A stretch of 39,903 bases of DNA from Streptococcus suis (lineage in GTDB: Bacteria > Bacillota > Bacilli > Lactobacillales > Streptococcaceae), in assembly GCF_002964045.1 (NCBI RefSeq), contig NZ_POPB01000368.1, forward strand, positions 1-39,903, in the 5' to 3' direction. Below the pieces are notes generated by a model that did not search any database, was not told where the DNA came from, and saw only the letters and a list, made by a program, of their open reading frames with translations. Of the stretch, positions 13,872-23,536 are shown in pieces; within the stretch, counting starts at the first letter, position 1; each line of letters begins with the position of its first letter. The position numbers and the translations under genes were made by a program.

Positions 13872-16673
13872 ATGAAACAGGATAAAAAGGTAGTCAAACA
13901 GGCCAGGCAAAACTTTCGAAGCAACTTAAAATCAGCTCGTATGCATTATCGTAAAGAAGTTAGGACCTCAAAACAGACTGTTCCTAAAAAAGGAAGATTT
14001 CGAAAATCAGCCAAAAATTCTCTGTTTCAGGAAAAGAAAACAGAGTTAAAAGGAAATCTACTCAGTAGCCAAAAGGAAGCAGAAGAGAAGTTCATAAAGG
14101 AAATTACCTATGTTTCTCCTAGACTGTTGAAGGTAAAGGAAATCAAGAACTATCGACTTCCGCAAGCTCAAGAACGTTTGCGGACAGCAAGAAAACATCT
14201 GTCAGAAGTGAAACTAAGTGAGAAACAACAGGTAGTTAATCGCAAGTTTACTTTCCAAAAAGAAAATCCTTCCCTGGAGTCTCGCTTTCAGTTTCACCAA
14301 GAAAAATCATTTGATCGACTAATTGCAGAAAAAGACGTAAGTTCTGCCAAGCGTGAGGTTAAACAACTCAAGAAAGTCCAAAAGACTAAGAAAAACTCTA
14401 CCAAATTCAAAGTTGGATTAGGCTTAGCTGCATCCGAATCGCTTGACCTGGTAGCACAGGAGGATGATTTAGATGGTCTAAGAACCATGAAGGATACTAG
14501 TTTGAAAGCCAGACGCTATGGAATGTTTACCTTTCAAGCAGGTAAGGTGGCAGTAAAAAGTGGACAGACTGGTGTGCGGTTTACCAAAACAAAATTTTCT
14601 CATGGAAAGGAACGATTCCAAAACTTCAAAAAGGGAAAAAGATTCACACGCCAGAAACCTCTTAAACCAAGAAGACGCTACCAAACCTTTTTAAAGCATG
14701 TCAGAAAACAAAGTGTCGCAGGTTTCAAAGGAATCGTCCAAGCCATTAAGGGAAGTATGACTTTCTTTTCTGTCATTGCGGGAAATCCTTTGACTTGGAT
14801 TGTCTCAGGCATTCTCTTGATACTCCTTTTGATGATGAGCTTTTTCATGAGTGTTTCAGGTAGTAGTGTCATTCAACAAGATGAGATGGAGTTGTCCAAG
14901 GCCTATACCTACATGACGTGGGAAGATGCGGAGCATACGAGAACCAATGAAAAAGGGATTGCCTACTACACCAAAATTGATGAGGTCATGGTTTACATGA
15001 ATCATCAATACCAAGACTACAAGCTTGACGATTTCATGGAAACAGGTGGTGCGACTTATAAAGCATTTCTCAGTCAAGTCTGGACGGACTTAAACGGTGG
15101 TGACTCTATTAAATCCATGTCTGACTTGTATAAAGAACCTGCTTACAAGCTGTCTGATGAGGACCAAGAAGAGCTAAAGGAATTGACCGAAGAAGGCAAT
15201 TATTTTGCCCTTCAAGAATTGGACAATCCCTTTCAGGGACAGACTGACGAGGATAGCTTAAGCATGACCTACCGATATGGGTATGAGGTCATTGATGAGA
15301 AACCAACGCTGCATCACCATATCATCTTAGAAGCGAAAGAAGGTCAAGTCATTGTAGCTCCGATGGATGGCAAGGTATCTCTTGATGGAGAGAACGTTGT
15401 TTTGACATCTGGTAAGGGAGTGAATAAGACTAAACTAACCTTGTTTGGCATTCATTCAGGCCGAGTGAGTGAACATCAACATGTCTTGGCAGGAGATATT
15501 ATTGGTCAGACCAAAGACGGAACGGGTCTAAAAGTCACCTATCAAAAGGTTGATGATGATACGGATAAGTTGGTCTATGTCAATCCAGCTTTCTACTTTC
15601 CAAAAGTAATCCAGGTTCAGACCACCATTCTTCCAACTATCGGTCAGTTTGGCGGCGATGAGTTCGAGAGAGCCAAGGCAATTTATGACTATCTTAAAAG
15701 CAAAGGTGCGACAAATCAAGCTATAGCAGCTATTTTAGGAAATTGGTCGGTAGAATCTTCCATTAATCCAAAACGAGCTGAAGGCGACTATTTATCTCCG
15801 CCAGTTGGTGCGACTGATAGTTCGTGGGATGATGAGGGCTGGCTCTCACTTAATGGTCCAACTATATACAATGGACGTTACCCAAATATTCTCAAACGTG
15901 GTTTAGGCTTAGGCCAATGGACAGATACCGCGGATGGGTCACGCAGACATACTTTATTGTTGGAATATGCCAAAGGAAAACATCAAAAGTGGTATGACTT
16001 AGAGTTACAACTGGATTTCATGTTGCATGGGGACAGTCCTTATTACACCAACTGGTTAAAAGATTTCTTCAAAAATTCAGGAAGTCCAGCTAGTCTTGCC
16101 CAACTCTTCCTCATTTACTGGGAAGGAAATTCAGGGGATAAGCTACTTGAGCGTCAGACACGGGCAAGTGAGTGGTATTACCAAATTGAAAAAGGCTTTA
16201 GTCAACCCAACGGTGGGACAGCACAAAGTGATCCAAAAGCACTTGAAGCTGTACGAGGAGACCTTTTTGAAAACTCTATTCCAGGAGGTGGTGACGGGAT
16301 GGGTTACGCTTTCGGCCAATGTACTTGGGGAGTCGCAGCCCGTATCAACCAACTGGGGCTAAAACTCAAAGGTAAAAACGGTGAGAAGATTCCAATTATC
16401 AGTACCATGGGCAATGGCCAAGATTGGGTACGAACAGCCGCAAGTCTCGGTGGGGAGATAGGGACAAGTCCACAAGAAGGAGCTATCCTTTCCTTTGCGG
16501 GAGGAGGACATGGTACACCAACAGAATACGGACATGTGGCTTTCGTCGAAAAAGTCTACCCAGATGGCTCCTTCCTTATCTCCGAAACCAACTACAATGG
16601 CAATCCCAACTACACCTTCCGTAAATTATCTGGAGTGGATAGTAGCTTGAGTTTTGCTTATACGACGAAATAA
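13872..16673 (+). CDS. Membrane-anchored VirB1-like peptidoglycan hydrolase (lysozyme-like + CHAP)
   Basis: The 933-residue protein starts with about 300 very basic, coiled residues, then one membrane span (about 306-330). An extracellular region follows. Residues about 466-577 resemble an M23/LytM fold (GQVIVAPMDGKVSL, IHSGRV) but lack recognisable zinc ligands. Residues about 592-790 are a lysozyme-like module (AIAAILGNWSVESSINP with Glu628, then GLGLGQWTD). Residues about 800-933 form a CHAP amidase/endopeptidase with FGQCTWG (Cys817) and YGHVAFVE (His888). It would open the cell wall for the transfer channel. ATG 13872 directly follows the virB4 stop. The long basic cytosolic arm is longer than in pCF10 PrgK-like proteins. 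Confidence 0.9.
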   Translation: MKQDKKVVKQARQNFRSNLKSARMHYRKEVRTSKQTVPKKGRFRKSAKNSLFQEKKTELKGNLLSSQKEAEEKFIKEITYVSPRLLKVKEIKNYRLPQAQERLRTARKHLSEVKLSEKQQVVNRKFTFQKENPSLESRFQFHQEKSFDRLIAEKDVSSAKREVKQLKKVQKTKKNSTKFKVGLGLAASESLDLVAQEDDLDGLRTMKDTSLKARRYGMFTFQAGKVAVKSGQTGVRFTKTKFSHGKERFQNFKKGKRFTRQKPLKPRRRYQTFLKHVRKQSVAGFKGIVQAIKGSMTFFSVIAGNPLTWIVSGILLILLLMMSFFMSVSGSSVIQQDEMELSKAYTYMTWEDAEHTRTNEKGIAYYTKIDEVMVYMNHQYQDYKLDDFMETGGATYKAFLSQVWTDLNGGDSIKSMSDLYKEPAYKLSDEDQEELKELTEEGNYFALQELDNPFQGQTDEDSLSMTYRYGYEVIDEKPTLHHHIILEAKEGQVIVAPMDGKVSLDGENVVLTSGKGVNKTKLTLFGIHSGRVSEHQHVLAGDIIGQTKDGTGLKVTYQKVDDDTDKLVYVNPAFYFPKVIQVQTTILPTIGQFGGDEFERAKAIYDYLKSKGATNQAIAAILGNWSVESSINPKRAEGDYLSPPVGATDSSWDDEGWLSLNGPTIYNGRYPNILKRGLGLGQWTDTADGSRRHTLLLEYAKGKHQKWYDLELQLDFMLHGDSPYYTNWLKDFFKNSGSPASLAQLFLIYWEGNSGDKLLERQTRASEWYYQIEKGFSQPNGGTAQSDPKALEAVRGDLFENSIPGGGDGMGYAFGQCTWGVAARINQLGLKLKGKNGEKIPIISTMGNGQDWVRTAASLGGEIGTSPQEGAILSFAGGGHGTPTEYGHVAFVEKVYPDGSFLISETNYNGNPNYTFRKLSGVDSSLSFAYTTK

Positions 16674-16679
16674 AAAAAG

Positions 16680-16728
16680 GATATGCTAACAAAATGAATA
16701 AATGTTAGCATATCTTTTGTGTTTTTTT
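16680..16728. terminator. Bidirectional terminator between hydrolase gene and abiEii
   Basis: GATATGCTAACA (16680-16691) and TGTTAGCATATC (16703-16714) form a perfect 12-bp stem. A T-rich run follows on the plus strand and an A-run precedes it, so it serves both convergent units. Confidence 0.85.
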
Positions 16729-16735
16729 GTCACGA

Positions 16736-17581
16736 TTAATCAGAATTTATAGAAATGAGAACTGTTATGAGACGAATCATCTCATCAAGAACATCTGCAA
16801 GTGAAATCCCTTTTGTATAGCTATATTTTTTTGAATAATTTTGCCATTGTTTATTCTGAATAGGGTCAGATTTGAACCTCTCGAGTAGTTCAATAATCTT
16901 TACAAAATCGAGTTCTGTTTCGCGATATGAAAATGTTCTCTGACAGGCATTTCTCAACTGAATGAAGTCAATGTCTTCTTTCTTCAGTTTGGAAAGAATA
17001 TAAACATCGTAAAAATCTTTGCTTCTACTGTTCAAGAAGTTACGTGAATAGATGGTTTGAAGTTTTTCAGCTAGAATTGTTTCAATTGTATAAGCAATGA
17101 TTGGAAAATTGTCTTCATCAAAAATAGCTTTATAGTCGTATGTAATCGGCTGAGGAGTTACAACATCACCTGTCGCAATATCCAAATGGATAACTTGTTT
17201 AATATTCTCAAGTTGGCACGAAATTGTTGCTCGATAGCCACCATAGTCATCACTTTCTTTAATAGCTGTGATTGATTGAATCACAAAAGATATACCTTCT
17301 TCGGAATCTGCTAAAATTTCCTTGAGTTGCTGTTTAACAGTTTCTTCTGAGAGTGTTATTTGATGGAATAAAAAGTCAATATCAACAGTGCTACGAGATT
17401 CAACTCCGATGACATTCGAAAGTAGGAATCCTCCTTTGAAGATATAGTGATTTGAATAAGAACTTTGACTTAATTTTTTCAAAATGACTTCTAGGAAGTA
17501 ATAGGTCATGACGGAATTAAAGGTTAAACCAGTATTCTTTGATATTTTATGACAGAGTGCTGTTAATTTAGCTTTGTTCAT
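16736..17581 (-). CDS. abiEii: AbiEii nucleotidyltransferase toxin
   Basis: The 281-residue protein has the AbiEii/AbiGii fold motifs: YIFKGGFLLS (Lys49, Gly50-Gly51), STVDIDFLF with the metal-binding pair Asp67/Asp69, the helical core IETILAEKLQTIYSR, and SKDFYDVYILSK. These are nucleotidyltransferase-like toxins of a type IV toxin-antitoxin and phage-abortive system; homologues nucleotidylate tRNA or use GTP. The start ATG overlaps the abiEi stop by 4 bases, the normal antitoxin-first coupling. It sits convergent to the transfer operon and behind a shared terminator. Confidence 0.88.
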   Translation of the reverse strand: MNKAKLTALCHKISKNTGLTFNSVMTYYFLEVILKKLSQSSYSNHYIFKGGFLLSNVIGVESRSTVDIDFLFHQITLSEETVKQQLKEILADSEEGISFVIQSITAIKESDDYGGYRATISCQLENIKQVIHLDIATGDVVTPQPITYDYKAIFDEDNFPIIAYTIETILAEKLQTIYSRNFLNSRSKDFYDVYILSKLKKEDIDFIQLRNACQRTFSYRETELDFVKIIELLERFKSDPIQNKQWQNYSKKYSYTKGISLADVLDEMIRLITVLISINSD

Positions 17582-18168
17582 ATTAGAACCTCCAGAGTTT
17601 GTTTAACTTTTTCTAAAGTATTCATTTTTGTCGCATATTCATAGAGTTTTGCTAGATTTTTTTTAGGATAGTTCCCATAAGATTGAAGTGTCTTGACAAA
17701 GAGTTCGGAATCAATCTTTTCTCGATGTATTACAAAATCACAAATAATACGTTCAAAATCATATACCCTTACGTTGTTTCCCAAAGGAGTAGGTACAGTA
17801 GTCATTCCCAGCTCGCTGTATTCTTTAGAGACAAAGTGAATATTTAGATTAGCTGGAGGAGTATTAAAGCGGTAGCCTCTAGGAACTGTCACATCAAAAT
17901 ATTGTGGAATTTCATCTGTAAACTGTTGTAGATACAGTGCCGAAATATAAGAGAAAATAGCCTTAGGAAAACGATATTGAAAGAAGTAGTATTCATCATA
18001 GTCTCCGTTTTGGGTTAGGAAAATACCTTTTTCAACTCGGAAGATAATGCCTTCTTTCTCTAGTCTTGTCAGATATATTGTTGGAATACCTAGTGCTTTA
18101 CAATCTTTGTTTGTGACAATTCCATTGTTCTTTTCTATAAAATCGAGTAGAATCTCTTTTTTTGACAT
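17578..18168 (-). CDS. abiEi: AbiEi antitoxin and autorepressor
   Basis: From the ATG at 18168 (AGGAG eight bases upstream on this strand) the product is 196 residues. An N-terminal winged helix (EILLDFIEKNNGIVTNKDCKALGIPTIYLTRLEKEGIIFRVEKGIFL) is followed by the C-terminal antitoxin domain with FPKAIFSYISALYLQQ, VTVPRGYRF and YDFERIICDFVIHR. AbiEi proteins neutralise AbiEii and bind inverted repeats in their promoter. The open frame extends upstream to 18456, but that part crosses the operator and is not coding. Confidence 0.88.
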   Translation of the reverse strand: MSKKEILLDFIEKNNGIVTNKDCKALGIPTIYLTRLEKEGIIFRVEKGIFLTQNGDYDEYYFFQYRFPKAIFSYISALYLQQFTDEIPQYFDVTVPRGYRFNTPPANLNIHFVSKEYSELGMTTVPTPLGNNVRVYDFERIICDFVIHREKIDSELFVKTLQSYGNYPKKNLAKLYEYATKMNTLEKVKQTLEVLI

Positions 18169-18181
18169 GCTTACTCCTTCG

Positions 18182-18232
18182 ATGTTGCTTTTATACGACA
18201 ATTTTACAACATTTGTAGTGTAAAAGCAACAT
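18182..18232 (-). promoter_or_regulatory. abiE promoter/operator with long inverted repeat
   Basis: ATGTTGCTTTTATAC (18182-18196) and GTGTAAAAGCAACAT (18218-18232) are inverted copies with one mismatch and a 21-base spacer, the arrangement AbiEi repressors bind. On the minus strand the distal arm contains TTGCTT, and 17 bases later TAAAAT, a fair promoter lying across the spacer. The start codon is 14 bases beyond the proximal arm. Confidence 0.75.
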
Positions 18233-18448
18233 ATTCTTTTCCCCTTATTGTATTGTGATAACAAAATCAAGCCTTCTTTTTTATGATGGTATTGAACTTG
18301 GGCTACGAGCTGTACAAAAAAGAGAGTTTCTCCTAGAACGGAAAGTTCTTCGTCAAAACTCCTATTTTTGTCGTGCTCGCTTAACGCCCTCGTATCTAAT
18401 AAAGAGTGACAGTTTGTTGCTACATAAAAAAGAAAAGAAGGACTATTT

Positions 18449-21400
18449 ATGACCAAAACATGTAATCATCACTTTCTTGTCAATCAGGAAAAAGGCGAGA
18501 AACACGTCTTTCGCAAGAGTAAAAAATATCGCACTCTATGTTCCGTTGCCCTTGGAACCATGGTGACAGCTGTTGTTGCTTGGGGAGGAACGGTTGCACA
18601 TGCTGATGAAGTCACATCATCAGTTGACACCGCCATTCAACGAACGGAGAATCCAGCCACGAATTTACTAGAAGCACAGCCAAACCCTGTATCTGAACAA
18701 ACTGAAAGTTTAGGGTCAACTGGGCAATCTAACGGTGCAATTGCAGTCACCGTACCGCATGATACGGTAACACAAGCAGTTGAAGATGCAAAGGCTGAAG
18801 GTGTTTCTACTGTTGAAGATAGTCAAATGGATTTGGGCAATACGACATCTGCGACTGAAACCAACCAACAAATTTCAAAAGCAGAAGCAGATGCCCAAAA
18901 CCAAGTTGTGGCTATCAATGAAGTTACTGAAACCTACAAAGCTGACAAAGCGACATACGAATCGAATAAAGCCCGCATTGAACAAGAAAATAGGGAGCTG
19001 TCACAGGCCTACGAAGAGGCCAACCAAACTGGTAAAGAGACAAATGCTTGGGTTGATACCAAAGTCAATGACCTAAAAACTCGGTATGTAGATGCTGATG
19101 TGACAGTAAAAGAACAAGTAGTTTCATCAGGAAATGGGACATCTGTCCTTGACTATACAAACTATGGCAAGGCTGTTGAAACCATTCAATCAACTAACGA
19201 ACAAGCTGTAGCGGATTATCTAACAAAGAAAACAAAGGCAGATGATATTGTTGCGAAAAATCAGGCCATTCAAAAAGAAAATGAAGCTGGACTTGCTAAG
19301 GCAAAGGCAGATAATGAAGCCATTGAAAGGCGTAATCAGGCTGGTCAAGCAGCTGTAGATGCTGAAAACCGTACAGGCCAAGCCGCAGTTGATCAGGCTA
19401 ATCAAGAGAAACAACAATTCGTTTCAGATCGTGCAGCCGAGATTGAAACCATTACTAAACGAAATCAAGAAAAAGAAGCCACAGCCAGAAAAGAGAATGA
19501 AGCGATTGATGTCTATAATGCCAAAGAAATGGAACGCTATCAACGTGACTTGGCCGAGATTTCGAAAGGTGAAGAAGGTTATATTTCTGAAGCCCTTGCT
19601 CAAGCTCTAAATCTAAATAACGGTGAACCCCAAGCACAACATGGGGCCATTACCCGAAATCCTGATCAGATCATTTCAACTGGCGATGCTATGCTGGGGG
19701 GCTACTCAAGAATTTTGGATTCAACAGGCTTCTTTGTCTATGATAGCTTCAAAACAGGTGAGACTCTTAGTTTTAACTATCAAAATCTTCAAAATGCTCG
19801 ATTTGATGGGAAAAAGATTAGTCGTGTGAGTTACGATATTACCAATCTTGTGTCACCAGCTGGAACCAATTCCGTAAAATTGGTTGTACCAAACGATCCT
19901 ACCGAAGGCTTTATCGCCTACCGAAATGACGGAAATGGTGACTGGCGAACAGATAAGATGGAGTTTCGTGTAGTTGCTAAGTATTTTTTGGAAGACGGCT
20001 CACAAGTTACCTTCTCCAAAGAAAAACCAGGTGTCTTCACGCATTCTTCCCTCAATCATAATGACATTGGTTTAGAATATGTTAAAGATTCATCTGGGAA
20101 ATTTGTGCCGATTAATGGCTCAACCGTTCAAGTGACTAATGAAGGTCTGGCCCGTTCGTTGGGTTCCAACCGTGCAAGTGATTTGAATTTACCTGAGGAA
20201 TGGGATACCACATCAAGTCGTTATGCTTATAAAGGAGCTATTGTCTCAACAGTTACATCAGGAAATACCTATACAGTCACCTTTGGGCAAGGCGATATGC
20301 CACAGAATGTTGGTTTGTCTTACTGGTTTGCCTTAAATACCCTACCAGTGGCACGTACAGTAACACCTTATAGTCCCAAACCTCACGTAACGGTGGAACT
20401 TGAACCCGTTCCAGAACCTATTACGGTAACACCAGATGTCTATACACCAAAAACTTTTACACCAGAAAAGCCTGTAACCTTCACGCCAAAGCCTTTGGAA
20501 GAAGTGGTGCAGCCTAGTCTAACTTTGACCAAGGTAACCTTACCTGTCAAACCTATTCCAAAAGAACTTCCAACGCCACCACAAGTACCCACTGTCCATT
20601 ATCATGCTTACCGTTTGACGACAACTCCAGAGATTATGAAAGAAGTGGTCAACAGTGACCAAGCTAATCTTCATGAGAAAACTGTCGCAAAAGATTCAAT
20701 GGTGATTTATCCCTTAACAGTTGATGCCTTATCGTCCAATCGTGCTCAAACGACTAGTCTCATTTTTGAGGACTACTTACCTGCTGGTTACCTATTTGAT
20801 AAGGAAACAACACAAAAAGAAAATGGAAACTATGTCCTTAGCTTTGATGAGAATAAGAATTTTGTGACCTTAACCGCAAAGGAAAACTTGTTGCAGGAGG
20901 TAAATAACGATTTAACCAAGGTTTATCAACTGACCGCTCCAAAACTCTATGGTTCTGTTCAAAATGATGGGGCAACCTATTCCAATAGTTACAAACTCCT
21001 TTTGAACAAGGGCACAACCAATGCTTACACAGTCACTTCAAATGTGGTGACAGTTCGTACACCAGGTGATGGTGACACAACTACTCATATTACACCTAAC
21101 AAGAACAATGAAAATGCGGATGGTGTTCTCATCAATGATACAGTCGTAGCTCTTGGTACAACTAACCACTACCGTTTGACATGGGACTTGGACCAGTATC
21201 AGGGAGATCGTTCTGCTAAAGAGACCATTGCACGTGGCTTCTTCTTTGTGGATGATTACCCAGAGGAAGTGCTTGATGTGGTGGAAAATGGCACGGCTGT
21301 TACTACCCTTGATGGTCAAAAGGTATTAGGAATAACGGTTAAAACCTATGCTTCGTTAAATAATGCCCCAAAAGACCTTCAAGATAAATTAGCTCGTGCC

Positions 21401-23344
21401 AAGATTACACCGACAGGTGCCTTTCAAGTCTTTATGCCCGATGACAACCAAGCATTTTATGACCAGTATGTGAAAACAGGTACATCTTTAGCTTTACTGA
21501 CCAAAATGACGGTTAAAAATAGTCTCTACGGTCAGACAAAAACCTATACAAACAAGGCTTACCAAGTAGATTTCGGCAATGGCTATGAAACCAAGGAAGT
21601 GACCAACACACTTGTTTCTCCAGAACCTAGGAAACAAAACCTCAATAAAGACAAAGTGGACATCAATGGTAAGCCCATGCTAGTGGGAACTCAAAATCAC
21701 TATACTCTCTCATGGGATTTGGACCAATACCGAGGGATTAAAGCAGACAAGTCTCAGATTGCACAAGGTTTTTACTTTGTGGATGATTATCCAGAAGAAG
21801 CTTTATTGCCGGATGAAGCAGCAATTCAGTTTATCACATCTGATGGTAAAACAGTTTCAGGAATCATGGTGAAGGCTTATTCTCGATTATCAGAAGCTCC
21901 TAAATCTTTACAAGAAGCCCTTTCTAAACAAAAAATTCAGCCTAAAGGAGCTTTTCAAGTTTTCATGCCTGAGGACCCACAAGTCTTTTTTGAATCTTAT
22001 GTGACCAAGGGGGAGAATATTACCATTGTCACTCCGATGACGGTTTTGGAAACCATGCTTAATTCAGGGAAGTCTTATGAAAACGTGGCCTATCAGGTGG
22101 ATTTTGGCCAAGCTTATGAAACCAATACGGTGACTAATTTCGTCCCTAAAGTAACTCCACATAAGTCTAATACCAATCAAGAAGGCATTTTAATTGATGG
22201 AAAGACTGTCCTTCCGAATACAGTCAATTATTACAAAATTGTCTTGGATTACAGTCAATACAAGGACATGGTCGTGACGGATGATGTTCTTGCCAAGGGA
22301 TTTTACATGGTAGACGATTACCCAGAAGAAGCCCTTACCCTAAATCCTGATGGCATTCAAGTTTTGGATAAGGATGGCAATCGTGTATCTGGTATCTCTG
22401 TCAGCACCTACGCTAGTTTGTCAGAAGCTCCGAAAGTCGTCCAAGATGCCATGGTTAAACGTCAGTTTACACCTAAAGGAGCCATTCAAGTTCTTAGTAG
22501 CGATGATTCAAAAGCCTTTTATGATACCTATGTGAAGACTGGTCAAACCTTAGTTGTCACGCTTCCGATGACGGTAAAAAATGAGTTGACCAAAACAGGT
22601 GGTCAGTATGAAAATACAGCCTATCAGATTGATTTTGGTTTGGCCTATGTCACGGAAACAGTGGTTAATAATGTTCCAAAATTAGACCCACAAAAAGATG
22701 TGGTGATCGACTTGTCTCATAAAGATGACAGCCTTGACGGGAAAGAAGTGGCCTTGCATCAAACCTTTAACTATCGCTTGGTTGGAGCATTGATTCCAAG
22801 TAATCGTGCGACTGATTTATTTGAATATGGTTTTGAAGATAACTATGATGAAAAGCATGATGAGTATAATGGTGTTTATCGCAGCTATCTGATGACGGAT
22901 GTCACCCTCAAAGACGGTTCTGTCTTAAAAGAAGGAACGGAAGTCACGAAATATACCTTGCAACAGGTAGATACAGAAAATGGCCTAGTGTCAATTTCAT
23001 TTGATAAATCCTTCTTAGAGACTATCTCTGATGATTCAGCTTTTCAGGCAGATGTTTACCTGCAGATGAAACGGATTGCGACTGGTCAGGTGGAGAATAC
23101 CTATCTCCATACAGTGAATGGCTATGTCATCAGCTCAAATACAGTTGTAACACATACACCTCAACCTGAAGAACCAAGTCCAAATCAACCCACACCACCT
23201 CAACCACCAATTGAGACTATTGAAGCGCCTGTTTCAGCAAGCATTTTGCCAAATACAGGGGAACAGGAATCCCTTTTGGGCTTGATTGGAGCTGGTATTC
23301 TACTTGGTACGGCTTATGGACTGAAGAAAAAGGAGGAGAAGTAG
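18449..23344 (+). CDS. Antigen I/II-family LPxTG surface adhesin
   Basis: The 1631-residue wall-anchored protein has an antigen I/II signal peptide (FRKSKKYRTLCSVALGTMV, cleavage after about Ala52). An alpha-helical alanine-rich coiled region spans about 120-380, and a V/GbpC-like lectin domain about 385-640 (SGFFVYDSF-type segment, GNGDWRTDKMEFRVVAKY). A proline-rich region lies at about 640-720, the first C domain at about 720-880, three tandem repeated C domains at about 880-1413 and a final C3-like domain. LPNTG is at 1600-1604, followed by a hydrophobic span and KKKEEK. It mediates aggregation and adhesion, likely helping mating-pair contact. Classical antigen I/II proteins have three C domains; this one has about five. 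Confidence 0.93.
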   Translation: MTKTCNHHFLVNQEKGEKHVFRKSKKYRTLCSVALGTMVTAVVAWGGTVAHADEVTSSVDTAIQRTENPATNLLEAQPNPVSEQTESLGSTGQSNGAIAVTVPHDTVTQAVEDAKAEGVSTVEDSQMDLGNTTSATETNQQISKAEADAQNQVVAINEVTETYKADKATYESNKARIEQENRELSQAYEEANQTGKETNAWVDTKVNDLKTRYVDADVTVKEQVVSSGNGTSVLDYTNYGKAVETIQSTNEQAVADYLTKKTKADDIVAKNQAIQKENEAGLAKAKADNEAIERRNQAGQAAVDAENRTGQAAVDQANQEKQQFVSDRAAEIETITKRNQEKEATARKENEAIDVYNAKEMERYQRDLAEISKGEEGYISEALAQALNLNNGEPQAQHGAITRNPDQIISTGDAMLGGYSRILDSTGFFVYDSFKTGETLSFNYQNLQNARFDGKKISRVSYDITNLVSPAGTNSVKLVVPNDPTEGFIAYRNDGNGDWRTDKMEFRVVAKYFLEDGSQVTFSKEKPGVFTHSSLNHNDIGLEYVKDSSGKFVPINGSTVQVTNEGLARSLGSNRASDLNLPEEWDTTSSRYAYKGAIVSTVTSGNTYTVTFGQGDMPQNVGLSYWFALNTLPVARTVTPYSPKPHVTVELEPVPEPITVTPDVYTPKTFTPEKPVTFTPKPLEEVVQPSLTLTKVTLPVKPIPKELPTPPQVPTVHYHAYRLTTTPEIMKEVVNSDQANLHEKTVAKDSMVIYPLTVDALSSNRAQTTSLIFEDYLPAGYLFDKETTQKENGNYVLSFDENKNFVTLTAKENLLQEVNNDLTKVYQLTAPKLYGSVQNDGATYSNSYKLLLNKGTTNAYTVTSNVVTVRTPGDGDTTTHITPNKNNENADGVLINDTVVALGTTNHYRLTWDLDQYQGDRSAKETIARGFFFVDDYPEEVLDVVENGTAVTTLDGQKVLGITVKTYASLNNAPKDLQDKLARAKITPTGAFQVFMPDDNQAFYDQYVKTGTSLALLTKMTVKNSLYGQTKTYTNKAYQVDFGNGYETKEVTNTLVSPEPRKQNLNKDKVDINGKPMLVGTQNHYTLSWDLDQYRGIKADKSQIAQGFYFVDDYPEEALLPDEAAIQFITSDGKTVSGIMVKAYSRLSEAPKSLQEALSKQKIQPKGAFQVFMPEDPQVFFESYVTKGENITIVTPMTVLETMLNSGKSYENVAYQVDFGQAYETNTVTNFVPKVTPHKSNTNQEGILIDGKTVLPNTVNYYKIVLDYSQYKDMVVTDDVLAKGFYMVDDYPEEALTLNPDGIQVLDKDGNRVSGISVSTYASLSEAPKVVQDAMVKRQFTPKGAIQVLSSDDSKAFYDTYVKTGQTLVVTLPMTVKNELTKTGGQYENTAYQIDFGLAYVTETVVNNVPKLDPQKDVVIDLSHKDDSLDGKEVALHQTFNYRLVGALIPSNRATDLFEYGFEDNYDEKHDEYNGVYRSYLMTDVTLKDGSVLKEGTEVTKYTLQQVDTENGLVSISFDKSFLETISDDSAFQADVYLQMKRIATGQVENTYLHTVNGYVISSNTVVTHTPQPEEPSPNQPTPPQPPIETIEAPVSASILPNTGEQESLLGLIGAGILLGTAYGLKKKEEK
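21085..22690 (+). repeat. Three tandem C-domain repeats in the adhesin
   Basis: Three units of about 175-180 codons begin near 21085, 21631 and 22156. Each carries YRL/YTL/YKI, a 'DYSQY/DLDQY' strand, GFYFVDDYPEEAL, GA(F/I)QV and a closing AYQVDFG-type strand. Each probably folds as an isopeptide-type stalk domain. Copy number could vary by recombination. Confidence 0.8.
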
Positions 23345-23536
23345 ATGAATCCAAAAAGCATTTATGAAAAGGATTCAGACCAGGATGGTCTGACAGATGC
23401 TCAGGAACTGGCTTTCGGAACCAATCCGCAGTCTGTTGACACAGATGGTGATGGTCAAGCTGATTTAGAAGAGCTACAATCTGGACATTCACCATTAGTC
23501 CCACAAAAGGAGTTGTGTGATGGCTTGGAACTTTGA
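23345..23536 (+). CDS. Small thrombospondin-3/EF-hand-type calcium-binding ORF
   Basis: The 63-residue product contains two calcium-binding loops, DSDQDGLTDAQELAFGTNP and DTDGDGQADLEELQSGHSP, typical of thrombospondin type 3 repeats. There is no signal peptide or anchor. The ATG lies immediately after the adhesin stop (TAGATG), with the ribosome site GGAGGAG inside the adhesin end. It could be a soluble cytosolic protein or a detached piece of a larger surface protein. The next gene starts within its last codons. Confidence 0.75.
   Translation: MNPKSIYEKDSDQDGLTDAQELAFGTNPQSVDTDGDGQADLEELQSGHSPLVPQKELCDGLEL

Noticed and set aside
15270..15600. Active M23 metallopeptidase domain in the hydrolase
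   Set aside because: The fold resembles LytM, but no HxxxD and HxH zinc ligands are visible at the expected places.
18169..18456. N-terminal extension of AbiEi up to 18456
   Set aside because: It would read through the promoter and inverted-repeat operator; the ATG at 18168 has a proper ribosome site.
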